DNA of 64,000 nucleotides from Thalassobaculum sp965228445. Lineage in GTDB: Bacteria > Pseudomonadota > Alphaproteobacteria > Thalassobaculales > Thalassobaculaceae. The stretch lies in contig OZ245813.1 in NCBI GenBank assembly GCA_965228445.1, positions 1,612,001 to 1,676,000 of the forward strand, written 5' to 3'. How positions within the stretch are numbered: the stretch's first letter is position 1; each line of letters starts with the position of its first letter. The translations under genes were made by a program, and so were the position numbers. The notes beneath the pieces were generated by a model. That model was not told the DNA's origin, ran no database searches, and worked only from the letters and a program-made list of their open reading frames with translations. Positions 44,489-52,861 of this stretch are shown piece after piece.

Positions 44489-46077
44489 TGGTCGTCGCCC
44501 GGACCACCCAGGCGCAGATGAAACGGCTGACGGCGGTGCACGGCTGGAGCGGGGTCGTGCTCGGCCTGCTGCTCTACGTCGTCGTCTTCACCGGCGCGGT
44601 CGCCGTGATCGGCGAGGAGATCGGCCTCTGGGCCCAGGGCGGTCGAGCTGCGGCCCTGCATCTCCGGGCACCCCTGGATGCCCCCGTCCGTGACGTCATC
44701 GACCAGGTACCAAAGGGCTTCCAGAACGAGATCGGCGTCCTGATCGACGGCAGGGGGACGCTGACCGTCTATACCGAGATCCATGCCCGGCACCCGCAGC
44801 GCGGCGAGATCGAAGCCTTCGGCCAGGTCTTCCGCCTGGACCCGGAGACCGGCGCCCTGCTCTCCCGCCACGAAGGCTTCTTCGCCGACCACCCGGACTG
44901 GTTCCAGGTGAACGCCCTGGAGACCTTCCTGGTCGATCTGCACGAGGAACTGCATGTACCCGACCCCTGGGGGCGCATCCTGACCGGCGGGCTCGGCCTG
45001 CTGGCGATGTCGGCCGCCGTCTCCGGGCTGATCCTGCACCGCCAGATGATCCGCGACCTGTTCCTGGCGGCGCGGCCCGGCGGGCGTCTCTCGGCGATGC
45101 GCGACCGCCACCTGCTGGCCGCGAGCTGGGGCCTGCCCTTCGCCTTCCTGCTCGGCTTCACCGGGGCGTTCTTCGGGTTCGGCGGCCCGGTCCTGTTCCC
45201 TCTCCTGGCCGGCGTTGCGTTCGGCGGCGACCGGGCGGCCCTGGTGGCCCGGCTGTTCGAGCCGCCTGCGGCACCCGACGAGACGGCGATGCCCCTGACC
45301 GACCTCGATCAGGTGATCGCGGAGGCTCGGACCCAAGCCGGAGCGCCGGTCCGGTCGCTGATCATCCACCGCTACGGCCGCGCCGACGCCCGGCTGCGGC
45401 TGTTCCATGCGATCCCGAGCGGAGGCCTGGACGGAGCGCAGAGCGTTTTCGACGGGGCGAGCGGGCGGTTCCTCGGACTGCGCCCGGCGGTCGGCCAGGC
45501 GCCGTCTGCCGGAGCGATTGTGGTCGGCCTGATGGAACCGCTGCATTTCGGCGATTTCGCCGGCTGGCTCTCCAAGGCGGTCTGGCTCGGCCTCGGCTGG
45601 GCGATGGCCTATGTGGTGGTCTCCGGCCTGCGTCTGTGGGTGCGGCGGCGGGAGGCGGACCGGCTGTGGCGCCGTTTCGGCCGCGCGGTCACCGCCACCG
45701 CCTATGGGCTGCCGGTGGCCATGCTGACAAGCGCCTACGGCCATTTCCTGGCCCTCGGTGCCGGCGCCGATCCGTTCTCCTGGACGCCGTGGGCGTTCCT
45801 TCTCGGCATTCCAATCGGCCTGACGCCGGCGCTGCTGGCCGGTGACGACGGGCGCAGCGTTCATCGGTACCGGCTCCTGCTGGCCGTGGGCTGTCTGCTC
45901 GCCCCGATCGTGCGCCTGGGCACCGGCGGTCTCGACTGGGCCGCCGCCGTCGCCGGGAACCAGGGTGAGGTGCTGGTCGTCGACACCGCCCTCGTGCTGA
46001 TCGGCGCCGGCCTGCTTGCCGCGGCTCTGCGCCGGCGCCCTCCGCCGACGGCCGGAGCCGTGGAGAGCGCGGCGTGA
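44488..46077 (+). CDS. PepSY-domain membrane protein (iron-regulated reductase type)
   Basis: A 529-residue membrane protein with four or more helices. The N-terminal KRLTAVHGWSGVVLGLLLYV contains the His typical of the family's first helix, and HEELHVPDPWGRILTGGLGL the second His-bearing segment; HRQMIRDLFLAARPGGR and HFGDFAGWLSKAVWLGLGW follow. Such PepSY proteins are proposed to reduce ferric-siderophores in the periplasm with heme-borne electrons. The C-terminal helices extend the core. It lies between the DUF3649- and DUF3325-like genes. Confidence 0.85.
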   Translation: MVVARTTQAQMKRLTAVHGWSGVVLGLLLYVVVFTGAVAVIGEEIGLWAQGGRAAALHLRAPLDAPVRDVIDQVPKGFQNEIGVLIDGRGTLTVYTEIHARHPQRGEIEAFGQVFRLDPETGALLSRHEGFFADHPDWFQVNALETFLVDLHEELHVPDPWGRILTGGLGLLAMSAAVSGLILHRQMIRDLFLAARPGGRLSAMRDRHLLAASWGLPFAFLLGFTGAFFGFGGPVLFPLLAGVAFGGDRAALVARLFEPPAAPDETAMPLTDLDQVIAEARTQAGAPVRSLIIHRYGRADARLRLFHAIPSGGLDGAQSVFDGASGRFLGLRPAVGQAPSAGAIVVGLMEPLHFGDFAGWLSKAVWLGLGWAMAYVVVSGLRLWVRRREADRLWRRFGRAVTATAYGLPVAMLTSAYGHFLALGAGADPFSWTPWAFLLGIPIGLTPALLAGDDGRSVHRYRLLLAVGCLLAPIVRLGTGGLDWAAAVAGNQGEVLVVDTALVLIGAGLLAAALRRRPPPTAGAVESAA

Positions 46078-46547
46078 GCGGGCTGGGCGTTCTCGCCGTC
46101 GCCGCCACGACGGCCGCCCTCGCCTATCTCGCGGCCACGGACCCCAAGCGCCGACGGGCCTTCGGCCTCGCCCCCTGGCACCGCCCCCGGCACGCGACGG
46201 TGGCGTGGAGCATTGCGCTGGGTGTCGGCCCGATCCTGCTCGCCGCCGGCACCGCCTCCGATGTGGTCGTCTGGCTCGGCGCAATCACGGTCATCGGCTG
46301 GGGGATTGCCGCGATGAACCCGGTCACGGCCGGCCGCCTGGTCCAGGCGGCGGAGCGGATGTGGCCATCGCTTGTCGGCCGATGTCGGCACTTCCTGCCG
46401 GCGCACCTGCTCTCCGCAAGCGTCCAGCAGGACGGCATAGACCGGCGGATCGGCACGCTGGAACAGAGGGTCGCCCGGCTGGAGGCGCGCCTTGCCGCCT
46501 CAGCCTCGTCCGACACCCGGCCGCCGTCGGACCGCTCCACCGGCTGA
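46074..46547 (+). CDS. small membrane protein of the iron operon (DUF3325-like)
   Basis: A 157-residue protein with three to four helices in its first 95 residues (LAVAATTAALAYLAA, VAWSIALGVGPILLAAGTA, VVVWLGAITVIGWGIAAM), as in DUF3325 proteins that accompany PepSY genes. Unusually it goes on to a soluble C-terminus with a short coiled coil (RRIGTLEQRVARLEARLAAS). It starts at a GTG that overlaps the PepSY stop. The DUF3325 assignment rests mainly on context and profile. Confidence 0.6.
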   Translation: MSGLGVLAVAATTAALAYLAATDPKRRRAFGLAPWHRPRHATVAWSIALGVGPILLAAGTASDVVVWLGAITVIGWGIAAMNPVTAGRLVQAAERMWPSLVGRCRHFLPAHLLSASVQQDGIDRRIGTLEQRVARLEARLAASASSDTRPPSDRSTG

Positions 46548-46570
46548 TTGGCGCCGCCCGAAATCCATGC

Positions 46571-46589
46571 TATTGATAATCATTCGCAT
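46571..46589. promoter_or_regulatory. Fur box upstream of fur
   Basis: TATTGATAATCATTCGCAT matches the box family seen at fecI1 and the heme genes and is close to the E. coli Fur consensus. It lies 56 bases before the fur start, so fur is probably autoregulated. Confidence 0.8.
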
Positions 46590-46644
46590 ATGAGCGTGGC
46601 CGCATGTCGCGCGGCGCGCTGGCTTGGATTTTGAGGAGAAGGTC

Positions 46645-47112
46645 GTGGACTTGCAGAAGCGGGAGCAGACGGCGCTCGACAGTCTGGAGGCGCTTTGCCA
46701 CGAGAAAGGCCTGCGGATCACGGGTCAGCGCCGGGTGATCGCCCAGACCCTGGTCGAGGCCGACGATCATCCGGACGCCGAGGAACTGCACGACCGCGTG
46801 CGCGGGGTGGACGGCACCATCTCGATCGCCACGGTCTATCGGACCCTGCAGCTTCTGGAGAAGCTCAACATCGTCGCCAAGCGGGACTTCGGCGACGGGC
46901 GCGCCCGGTTCGAGATCAGCATGACCCAGCGCGACCATCACCACCACATGATCGATATCGAGAGCGGCGAGGTCATCGAGTTCTACAACCAGGAACTCGA
47001 GGAGCTGAAGGTCCGCATCGCAGACGAACTGGGTTACGACCTGGTGGACCATCACCTGGAACTGTTCGGAACCAGACTGAAGTCCGAGGATGCGGGAGGG
47101 CGCAAGCCATGA
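46645..47112 (+). CDS. fur: Fur family iron-responsive regulator
   Basis: A 155-residue regulator. GTG at 46645 is chosen because AGGAGAAGG ends a few bases before it; a TTG at 46624 would add seven residues. The winged helix is seen in LRITGQRRVIAQTLVEADDH and ISIATVYRTLQLLEKLNIV. Metal ligands include HHHH (98-101) and His136/137 in DHHLELFG. There is no CxxC zinc motif, as in many alphaproteobacterial Fur proteins. The neighbourhood is iron uptake, and Fur-like boxes lie before five promoters here, so it is the likely controller of the island. Confidence 0.92.
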   Translation: MDLQKREQTALDSLEALCHEKGLRITGQRRVIAQTLVEADDHPDAEELHDRVRGVDGTISIATVYRTLQLLEKLNIVAKRDFGDGRARFEISMTQRDHHHHMIDIESGEVIEFYNQELEELKVRIADELGYDLVDHHLELFGTRLKSEDAGGRKP

Positions 47113-47321
47113 CCGGCCGGATCACCAATATCGACGATATCGCCTTCTGCGGTCCGTCTGCGACCTGCCGGCAGGCGGTCGTGCGCGCCTATACGGGCCT
47201 CTGCGAGAACGGGGTGGACGACGTGACCGCCTTCCGCGCCGCGGGGCGGGTCTATTCCTGGCACCATCCCGAAGTGCCGGCGGACCTCGTGCCCTATGTG
47301 GTCGCGGAGTGGCTTCCCTGA
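47109..47321 (+). CDS. 70-residue protein of unknown function, coupled to fur
   Basis: A small protein that I do not recognise. It starts in ATGA overlap with the fur stop, so it is surely translated with fur. It has two cysteines in a short spacing (FCGPSATCRQA) and a third in TGLCENG, no membrane segment, and ends with VPYVVAEWLP. The composition fits its neighbours. It may modulate Fur, or bind iron or heme; there is no direct evidence. Confidence 0.7.
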   Translation: MTGRITNIDDIAFCGPSATCRQAVVRAYTGLCENGVDDVTAFRAAGRVYSWHHPEVPADLVPYVVAEWLP

Positions 47322-47340
47322 GGCGAGACCGGACGCTCGC

Positions 47341-48132
47341 TCACAGGGTGCCGGACTGGAGGACGACCGGGCGTCCCGTGCGGGGATGCGACAGCACTTC
47401 GGCATCCAGCCGGAACACATCGGCCAGCAGCGCCGGCGTCAGACCCCGTTCCACCGGCCCGTCATAGGCCGTGCCGCCACCATGGATCACGACGAGCCGG
47501 TCGGCATAGGCGGCGGCCAGATTCAGGTCATGCACCACGGCGACCACCGCGTTGCCGGATCGGGTGAAGTCTCTGGCGATCCCCATGACCCGGTGCTGGT
47601 GCGCCGGGTCCAGGCTCGCGGTCGGCTCGTCCAGCATCAGCAGCTTGGGCCCCAGCCTCGGACTGGCCTGCATCTGCACCAGGCATCGGGCGAGATGCAC
47701 GCGCTGACGCTCACCGCCGGACAGGGTCGGCACGTAGCGATCGCGCAGATGGGCGACCCCGACCTGGTCCAGGGCCGCGCCGATGAGGTACTGGGCATCC
47801 AGATCCGCCCCCGCCTCGCGGGCGCAGGTCAGGCCGAGTTGGATCACCTCGTAGGCCGTGAAGTGGAACAGCAGCGAGCTGGACTGCGGCAGCATCGTCC
47901 GGCGCAGCGCCAGCTCCCGAGCCGAGTAGTTGCCGACGGGCTGTCCCTGCAGCAGCACCTCGCCGCCGGTCGGACGCAGCTCTCCGGACAAGGCGGCGAC
48001 CAACGTGGTCTTGCCGGCGCCATTCGGGCCGACGACCGCCACGAGCTCGCCCGCATCCAATGAGAAGTCGACGCCGGACAGCACGTTCGCCGTACCGTAG
48101 CGCATCGTCAGGCGCCGTGCCTGCAGCAGCAT
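47341..48132 (-). CDS. hmuV: heme ABC transporter ATP-binding protein HmuV
   Basis: The 263-residue ATPase of the heme importer. Walker A GPNGAGKT (35-42), signature LSGGERQR and Walker B LLMLDEPTASLDPAHQ are intact, and the HmuV-type segment AVVHDLNLAAAYADRLVVI is present. The ATG at 48132 lies two bases after the hmuU stop; a GTG at 48138 is possible. It is the last gene of the receptor-hmuT-hmuU-hmuV operon. Confidence 0.93.
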   Translation of the reverse strand: MLLQARRLTMRYGTANVLSGVDFSLDAGELVAVVGPNGAGKTTLVAALSGELRPTGGEVLLQGQPVGNYSARELALRRTMLPQSSSLLFHFTAYEVIQLGLTCAREAGADLDAQYLIGAALDQVGVAHLRDRYVPTLSGGERQRVHLARCLVQMQASPRLGPKLLMLDEPTASLDPAHQHRVMGIARDFTRSGNAVVAVVHDLNLAAAYADRLVVIHGGGTAYDGPVERGLTPALLADVFRLDAEVLSHPRTGRPVVLQSGTL

Positions 48133-48134
48133 GG

Positions 48135-49235
48135 TCACCCCCAGTCCCTGCGTCGAACCAGAAGCCAGATGAAGAACGGTCCGCCGACCAGGGCAGTGAC
48201 CACGCCGATCGGCAGCTCGGCCGGCAGCACCACCATGCGGGCCAGCAGGTCGGCCAGCAGAAACAGGCCCGCTCCGAGCAGGGCGGTCCCGGGCAGCAGC
48301 CAACGGTGGTCCGGTCCGGCCAGAAGCCGCACGATATGGGGGACGACCAGGCCAACGAAGCCGATCACGCCGGAGATCGAGACCGCGCCGCCTACCGCGA
48401 CCGCGCTGAGGCCGATGGCCAGCCGCTTGATCCGCTGCGGATCGTGGCCCAGGTGGAAACTCTCGCGTTCGCCCAGCAGCATCGCGTTCAGGGCACCGGC
48501 CAGCCGGGGCAGCAGGACGATCGGAACGATCATCAGAACGGCCGCCGGCAGCAGCAGGGACCAGTTCAGCCCGGCGACGCTACCCAGCGTCCAGAACGAC
48601 AGGTCGCGGAGCTGCTGCTCGTCGCTGAGGAAGATCAGGAACCCGATTCCGGCCTGGGCGATGGCGGTGATCGCCACACCGGCCAGCAGGGTCGTGGCCG
48701 CCATGACCTGTCCGCCGACACTGCCGAGGCGATAGACGATCAACGTCGCCGCCAGGCCGCCCGCCAGGGCCGCGGCCGGCAAGGCAAAAGCACGGGTCTC
48801 CGGCGGAAGCGTGCCGATGAGCCCGCCGCCGACCACGATCACCGCGACGGCGGCGAGCGCCGCGCCGCTGGAGACGCCGATCAGCGCCGGATCGGCCAGC
48901 GGATTGCGGAAGATCCCCTGCATCGTCGCTCCGGCCAGGGCGAGTGCGGCGCCGACCAGGCAGCCCGCGGCCACGCGCGGCACCCGGATCGACCAGAAGA
49001 CCAGCGCATCGCGGGTTTCGGTCTCCCAGGTGAAGTCGATGCCGACCGCCTCGAGGACCAGCCGGCCGACCACGTCGGGCGGGATCGGCACGGCACCGAT
49101 GCCCAGGGCCAGGAACAGGGACAAGACCAGAAACGCGCCGCAGCCGGCCACGATCGCCGCCGCCCGCCTTTCGCGCGGCGCCAGGGCCGCCAGCCGTGCC
49201 CGGTATCCCGGTCGCGCCACCGGACAGAGGGTCAT
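48135..49235 (-). CDS. hmuU: heme ABC transporter permease HmuU
   Basis: A 366-residue FecCD-family permease with about ten helices. RVPRVAAGCLVGAALALAGATMQG, RNPLADPALIGVSSGAALAA, the coupling segment LGERESFHLGHDPQRIKRLA and SGVIGFVGLVVPHIVRLLAG are family signatures. The ATG at 49235 overlaps the hmuT stop by four bases. It forms the inner-membrane channel for heme. The long ORF in this frame up to 50186 is an extension into hmuT and not coding. Confidence 0.93.
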   Translation of the reverse strand: MTLCPVARPGYRARLAALAPRERRAAAIVAGCGAFLVLSLFLALGIGAVPIPPDVVGRLVLEAVGIDFTWETETRDALVFWSIRVPRVAAGCLVGAALALAGATMQGIFRNPLADPALIGVSSGAALAAVAVIVVGGGLIGTLPPETRAFALPAAALAGGLAATLIVYRLGSVGGQVMAATTLLAGVAITAIAQAGIGFLIFLSDEQQLRDLSFWTLGSVAGLNWSLLLPAAVLMIVPIVLLPRLAGALNAMLLGERESFHLGHDPQRIKRLAIGLSAVAVGGAVSISGVIGFVGLVVPHIVRLLAGPDHRWLLPGTALLGAGLFLLADLLARMVVLPAELPIGVVTALVGGPFFIWLLVRRRDWG

Positions 49236-50110
49236 TGCGAGGGTGCGACAGAGCCGGGATGGAAGGCGGCCGACAGCAGCTCGATCGCCTCGGCGATGCG
49301 CGGCCCGAACCCGAACACCAGCAGCCCGTCGACGCTGACGATCCGCCCCGCCCGGGCCGCGCGGGTCGGCGCGATCTCCGGCCGCTGCAGAATGGCTTCC
49401 GGCCCGCCCATCTGCTCCAGGGTACGATCCGGCACCAGCACGATCTCCGGGTCCGCGAGCACGGCCGCCTCGGGAGATAACGGCTTGTAGCCCTCGTACC
49501 CGGAGATCGCGTTCACCCCGCCTGCAGCCTCGATGATGCCCGCCGCCGCCGTATCGAGACCGGCGGCCAGCGGCGCGCCCCTGCCGACGCTGAGCAGGAA
49601 CAGCACACGCGGCGGGTCCGGGCGCCGACGCGCCGCCTCGGACAGGGCCGAGGCTCGGGCGGTGATCTCGTCGGCCAGACGCGCCCCGTCCTCGCTGCGC
49701 CCCAGCGCATCGGCGACGGCCCGGATCTTCCGGCCCACCCCCGCCACATCGGTGGTGTGCTCGGTCTTCGTGAGAGCGATCCCGGACGCCTCCAGCTGTT
49801 CGATGACCGCTTCGGGGCCGGCATCCCCTTCGGCGAGGATCAGGTCGGGCGCCAGCGCCAGGATCGGCTCCACCGACAGGCGCCGCAGATAGCCGACATC
49901 CGGCAATGCGCGGGCCTCCGCCGGGTAGAGGCTGGTGGAATCCACCGCCACCAGCCGCTCCTCCTCGCCGAGCAGATAGACGATCTCGGTGATCGAACCG
50001 CCGATCGAGAGAACCCGGCCCCCGTCGGCCCGGCTCTGCGTCGCGGCGGAAGAGGCCAGGCCGGCCGCCAGCACCAGTGCCGGCAGCAGTCGCGAGATGA
50101 GACGACGCAT
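49232..50110 (-). CDS. hmuT: periplasmic heme-binding protein HmuT
   Basis: A 292-residue periplasmic binding protein. The ATG at 50110 is followed by a signal peptide (LISRLLPALVLAAGLASSAA), then the HmuT/PeriBP_2 pattern: RVLSIGGSITEIVYLLGEE, VAVDSTSLYPAEARALPDVG, LAPDLILAEGDAGPEAVI and GIIEAAGGVNAISGYEGYKP. The conserved Tyr of HmuT-type heme ligands could be in SLYPAE. It starts twelve bases after the receptor stop. Confidence 0.92.
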   Translation of the reverse strand: MRRLISRLLPALVLAAGLASSAATQSRADGGRVLSIGGSITEIVYLLGEEERLVAVDSTSLYPAEARALPDVGYLRRLSVEPILALAPDLILAEGDAGPEAVIEQLEASGIALTKTEHTTDVAGVGRKIRAVADALGRSEDGARLADEITARASALSEAARRRPDPPRVLFLLSVGRGAPLAAGLDTAAAGIIEAAGGVNAISGYEGYKPLSPEAAVLADPEIVLVPDRTLEQMGGPEAILQRPEIAPTRAARAGRIVSVDGLLVFGFGPRIAEAIELLSAAFHPGSVAPSQ

Positions 50111-50121
50111 CTTCCCGGCCC

Positions 50122-52245
50122 TCAGAACGCCAGACGATAGGCGATGGAGCCCTTGAAGTTGCGGCCCGGCTCCGAGACACCGGCATAGACCCGCTCGTAG
50201 TCGCGGTCGAACACGTTGTCGACGCCGAGATTGATGGTCACCCCCTTCAGGGCCTGCTCGCTCGGTGCCCATTGCAGGTAGAGGTCGAACACCGAGTATC
50301 CGCCCCGCTCCTCGCTGGCATCGTCGACCTTGTCGAAGCCGGAGGCGAACTCGCCCTCGATCCCCACCACGGTGTCGATCTCGAACAGCCGCAGCCCGAT
50401 ATCGGTGCTCAGCCGGTCCGGGGTCAGCACGCCCAGCGACTCGCCGGTCCGCGTGTTCTCGCCGTCGATCGACGCAAAGCCGGCGGTCACGTAGAAGCGC
50501 TGAGCATCGTAGGACGCCTCCAGCTCGTAACCCTCAAGCTCCGCCTCGGGCACGTTCACCGTATTCGTGGTGCCGGCGTTACAGCCGGTATAGGGCGGGA
50601 TGAAGCAGCCGCGGGTCGGCCCGGCGCTGCTGACCGAGATGTCGATCAGGTTCTCCACCTCGGACTGGAAATAGGCGCCCTTGATGCGGAACTCGTCGTC
50701 CTTCAGCAGCGTGTCCGAACGCTCGTAACCCAGGCCGAACTCCAGGGTGTCGGAGACTTCCGGCTTCAGGCTCGGATTGGCCACGAAGCTGTTCACCGCG
50801 GTCTGGCCGTTCGGCAGCGGGATCGCGAAGTGGGTGCCCTCGTTGTACAGCTCGTTGATCGACGGGGCGCGGAAGGCCCGGCCGTAGCTGGCGAAGCCGA
50901 CCAGACCGCGCACCGGCTCGTAGGACACGGCGATCTTCGGCGAAACCTCGTCGTCGCTGGTGCTCTCGTCGATATCGGAATCGGCCGAGAAGCTGTCGTA
51001 GCGCACGCCCGGGATGATGGTCAGGGTGCCCGGGATCACGTCCTTCACCTCGAAGCTGCCCTGCAGGAAGGCGCCGGCGAACTCGGCCTCCGCATTCGGC
51101 ACGCCCGACCGGGTGCCGTCGCCGCTGGCAGAATCGTAGCCCTCCTGCTCGTCCTGCGACGCCTCGACGCCGTAGGTCAGGGTCAGGGACGACCGCTCCG
51201 CCAGCGTGAACCGGCTGCGGTTGTCGATGAACAGGCCGTAGGTATCGACGTCCTGGTCGGTGATGCGGCCGGTCTCCTCGTAGACCTGCTCGACCTGGGC
51301 GTTGGTGAAATAGGCCGAGGCGTCGAGGTCGAGCCAGTTCTGCCCGAGCGGGGCATACAGAACCTGACCGCGGATCGTATCGCTGCGGATGTCCTTGTCG
51401 GTGATGTCGGAGTCCAGCGCGGTGTTGCCGCGCTGTCCGTTCGCCGGCTCCCGGGCGTCGTTGTTGAAGACCAGATAGGAGAGCGATGCCGACAGGCCGG
51501 GCACGAACTGCACGTCCGCCTTGGCCAGTCCCGAGATGATGTCGTCGTCGGAGACCAGTTCGGTGCCGTTGCCGAGTTGGATGTTGTCGGAGTCGCGCTT
51601 CACGATGCCGCCCAGCAGCCCGACGCCGTCCATGGGCCGTCCGCCGATGACGAGGCTCTCGGTAAACTCCTGATTGACGTCCTGGTAACCGAACTTGGCG
51701 CGGCCGGCGATGGTGTCGTCGGCCTCAAGAAGGTCGTCGGCCGACAGGGTGCGCAGCGAGATCAGACCACCCATCGCGCCGCTTCCGTAGAGCGAGGAGG
51801 CCGGGCCGCGCACCACCTCGCCGCCGGCCAGCAGGGCCGGGTCGACAAAGACCCGTCCGTTATGGCCCGACACGAAGCTCTGGCGGGCGCCGTCGATGCG
51901 GATCTGCACGTTCTCGCCCTCGAAGCCGCGGATCGTCGGCACCTGCCCGGTACGCCGCGGACCGCCGTCGAAATGAACACCCGGCACCGAGCGGAACATA
52001 TCGTCCAGCGTGTCGGGATCCTTGAGATCGATCTGCTCGCGGTCGATCACCGTCACCATGCCGGGATACCGCATGGCGGAGATCGGGCTGCGGGTGGCCG
52101 ACACCGAGATCGGTCCGAGTTCGACGGGCGCGGTCGCCGCCGTCTGCGTGTCGCTCTGCTGGGCAGCCGCGCCGTCCGCCAAGCCGCTCAGTGCAAGCGC
52201 GAGCGCCGCCACGCCGGCGCTGCTGATCCCGATCCTGCTAGCCAC
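50122..52245 (-). CDS. hmuR: TonB-dependent heme/hemoglobin receptor (HmuR type)
   Basis: A 707-residue outer-membrane receptor. A signal peptide (VAALALALSGLADGAAAQ) is followed by the TonB-box and plug region (DLKDPDTLDDMFRSVPGVHF, GPRRTGQVPTIRGFEGENVQ, RGPASSLYGSGAMGG) and a barrel ending in GSIAYRLAF. The FRAPSINELYNEG segment, with the NPSLKPE motif, is characteristic of heme receptors such as HmuR, although NPNL is more usual. The start is a GTG after AGGGGGATGAA. Two Fur boxes precede it. The neighbours HmuTUV support heme as ligand. Confidence 0.9.
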   Translation of the reverse strand: MASRIGISSAGVAALALALSGLADGAAAQQSDTQTAATAPVELGPISVSATRSPISAMRYPGMVTVIDREQIDLKDPDTLDDMFRSVPGVHFDGGPRRTGQVPTIRGFEGENVQIRIDGARQSFVSGHNGRVFVDPALLAGGEVVRGPASSLYGSGAMGGLISLRTLSADDLLEADDTIAGRAKFGYQDVNQEFTESLVIGGRPMDGVGLLGGIVKRDSDNIQLGNGTELVSDDDIISGLAKADVQFVPGLSASLSYLVFNNDAREPANGQRGNTALDSDITDKDIRSDTIRGQVLYAPLGQNWLDLDASAYFTNAQVEQVYEETGRITDQDVDTYGLFIDNRSRFTLAERSSLTLTYGVEASQDEQEGYDSASGDGTRSGVPNAEAEFAGAFLQGSFEVKDVIPGTLTIIPGVRYDSFSADSDIDESTSDDEVSPKIAVSYEPVRGLVGFASYGRAFRAPSINELYNEGTHFAIPLPNGQTAVNSFVANPSLKPEVSDTLEFGLGYERSDTLLKDDEFRIKGAYFQSEVENLIDISVSSAGPTRGCFIPPYTGCNAGTTNTVNVPEAELEGYELEASYDAQRFYVTAGFASIDGENTRTGESLGVLTPDRLSTDIGLRLFEIDTVVGIEGEFASGFDKVDDASEERGGYSVFDLYLQWAPSEQALKGVTINLGVDNVFDRDYERVYAGVSEPGRNFKGSIAYRLAF

Positions 52246-52303
52246 TTCATCCCCCTGTCCCTAGGAACGCACCCCGACCGAGAACCGTCGGGCAGCGGGA
52301 CGT

Positions 52304-52322
52304 TATTAAGAACGACTCGCAA
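52304..52322. promoter_or_regulatory. Fur box A in the heme receptor/monooxygenase intergenic region
   Basis: TATTAAGAACGACTCGCAA is a weaker member of the Fur-like box family, about 60 bases before the hmuR start. It is separated by nine bases from box B, so Fur may bind cooperatively and control both divergent genes. Confidence 0.65.
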
Positions 52323-52331
52323 AAGCAATAT

Positions 52332-52350
52332 TATTGAGAATGACCCGCAG
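52332..52350. promoter_or_regulatory. Fur box B in the heme receptor/monooxygenase intergenic region
   Basis: TATTGAGAATGACCCGCAG has the left half-site identical to the fecI1 box. It is 57 bases before the monooxygenase start and about 87 before hmuR, fitting shared control of both. Confidence 0.7.
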
Positions 52351-52406
52351 TTGCGCTATTCGCCCTGATGTACACTAGGAGTCGGCCGCAGAGCAGGGAG
52401 CACAGC

Positions 52407-52718
52407 ATGTTCATCGCCATGAACCGGTTTAAGGTCACCAAGGGATCGGAGGAGGATTTCGAGAAGGTCTGGGCGGAGCGGGACAGCCATCTCGACGATG
52501 TCCCCGGCTTCGTCGAATTCCGCCTTCTGCGCGGACCGGAGGCCGAGGACCACACCCTCTTCGCCTCGCACACCATCTGGAGGGATCGCTCGGCGTTCGA
52601 GGCCTGGACCAAATCGGAAGCCTTCCGCAAGGCCCATGCCGGGGCCGGCGACCGCAAGGTGCTGTATCTCGGCCACCCGCAGTTCGAAGGATTCGAGGTC
52701 ATTCTGGAGGGCCGGTAG
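52407..52718 (+). CDS. IsdG/ABM-family monooxygenase (probable heme-degrading)
   Basis: A 103-residue protein of the antibiotic-biosynthesis monooxygenase fold. It starts MFIAMNRFKVTKGSEEDFEK, with FVEFRLLRGPEAEDHTLFAS and HTIWRDRSAFEAWTKSEAFR, the pattern of IsdG/HmoB-type heme oxygenases, including an Asn near residue 6 and a Trp and His in positions that suit heme binding. The Fur boxes, the divergent heme receptor and an AGGGAG ribosome-binding site support a role in releasing iron from imported heme. Heme activity is inferred, not shown. Confidence 0.8.
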   Translation: MFIAMNRFKVTKGSEEDFEKVWAERDSHLDDVPGFVEFRLLRGPEAEDHTLFASHTIWRDRSAFEAWTKSEAFRKAHAGAGDRKVLYLGHPQFEGFEVILEGR

Positions 52719-52752
52719 TTTCAGGCGGCCTGACGGGACGATGAAAATGTAT

Positions 52753-52795
52753 AGCACGATCGGGGCAGACCGAGTCGATCCGACCCGATCGTGCT
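52753..52795. terminator. long inverted repeat between convergent genes
   Basis: AGCACGATCGGG (52753-52764) and CCCGATCGTGCT (52784-52795) form a perfect 12-bp stem with a 19-base loop. Its right end, GATCGTGCTCTA, differs by one base from the end of the palindromic repeat at 14517-14557, so it may be a third, degenerate member. It probably ends transcription of the monooxygenase gene. Confidence 0.7.
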
Positions 52796-52810
52796 CTAAC
52801 CTGTTAGAGA

Positions 52811-52861
52811 TAGAGCAAATTCACACGATCAGGTGTTTCGATCTGATCGTGATCTGCTCTA
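52811..52861. repeat. palindromic repeat, copy 2 (overlaps a stop codon)
   Basis: A 51-base palindrome with ends TAGAGCAAAT and ATCTGCTCTA and inner CACGATCAG / CTGATCGTG. It is related to the element at 14517-14557. Its last three bases (CTA, 52859-52861) are the TAG stop of the sulfotransferase gene on the minus strand. Like copy 1 it separates convergent genes and can fold in both transcripts. Confidence 0.82.

Noticed and set aside
48135..50186. A 683-residue frame suggesting an HmuT-HmuU fusion
   Set aside because: The N-terminal part is a shifted-frame reading of hmuT. The real hmuU begins at 49235 in ATGA overlap with the hmuT stop.
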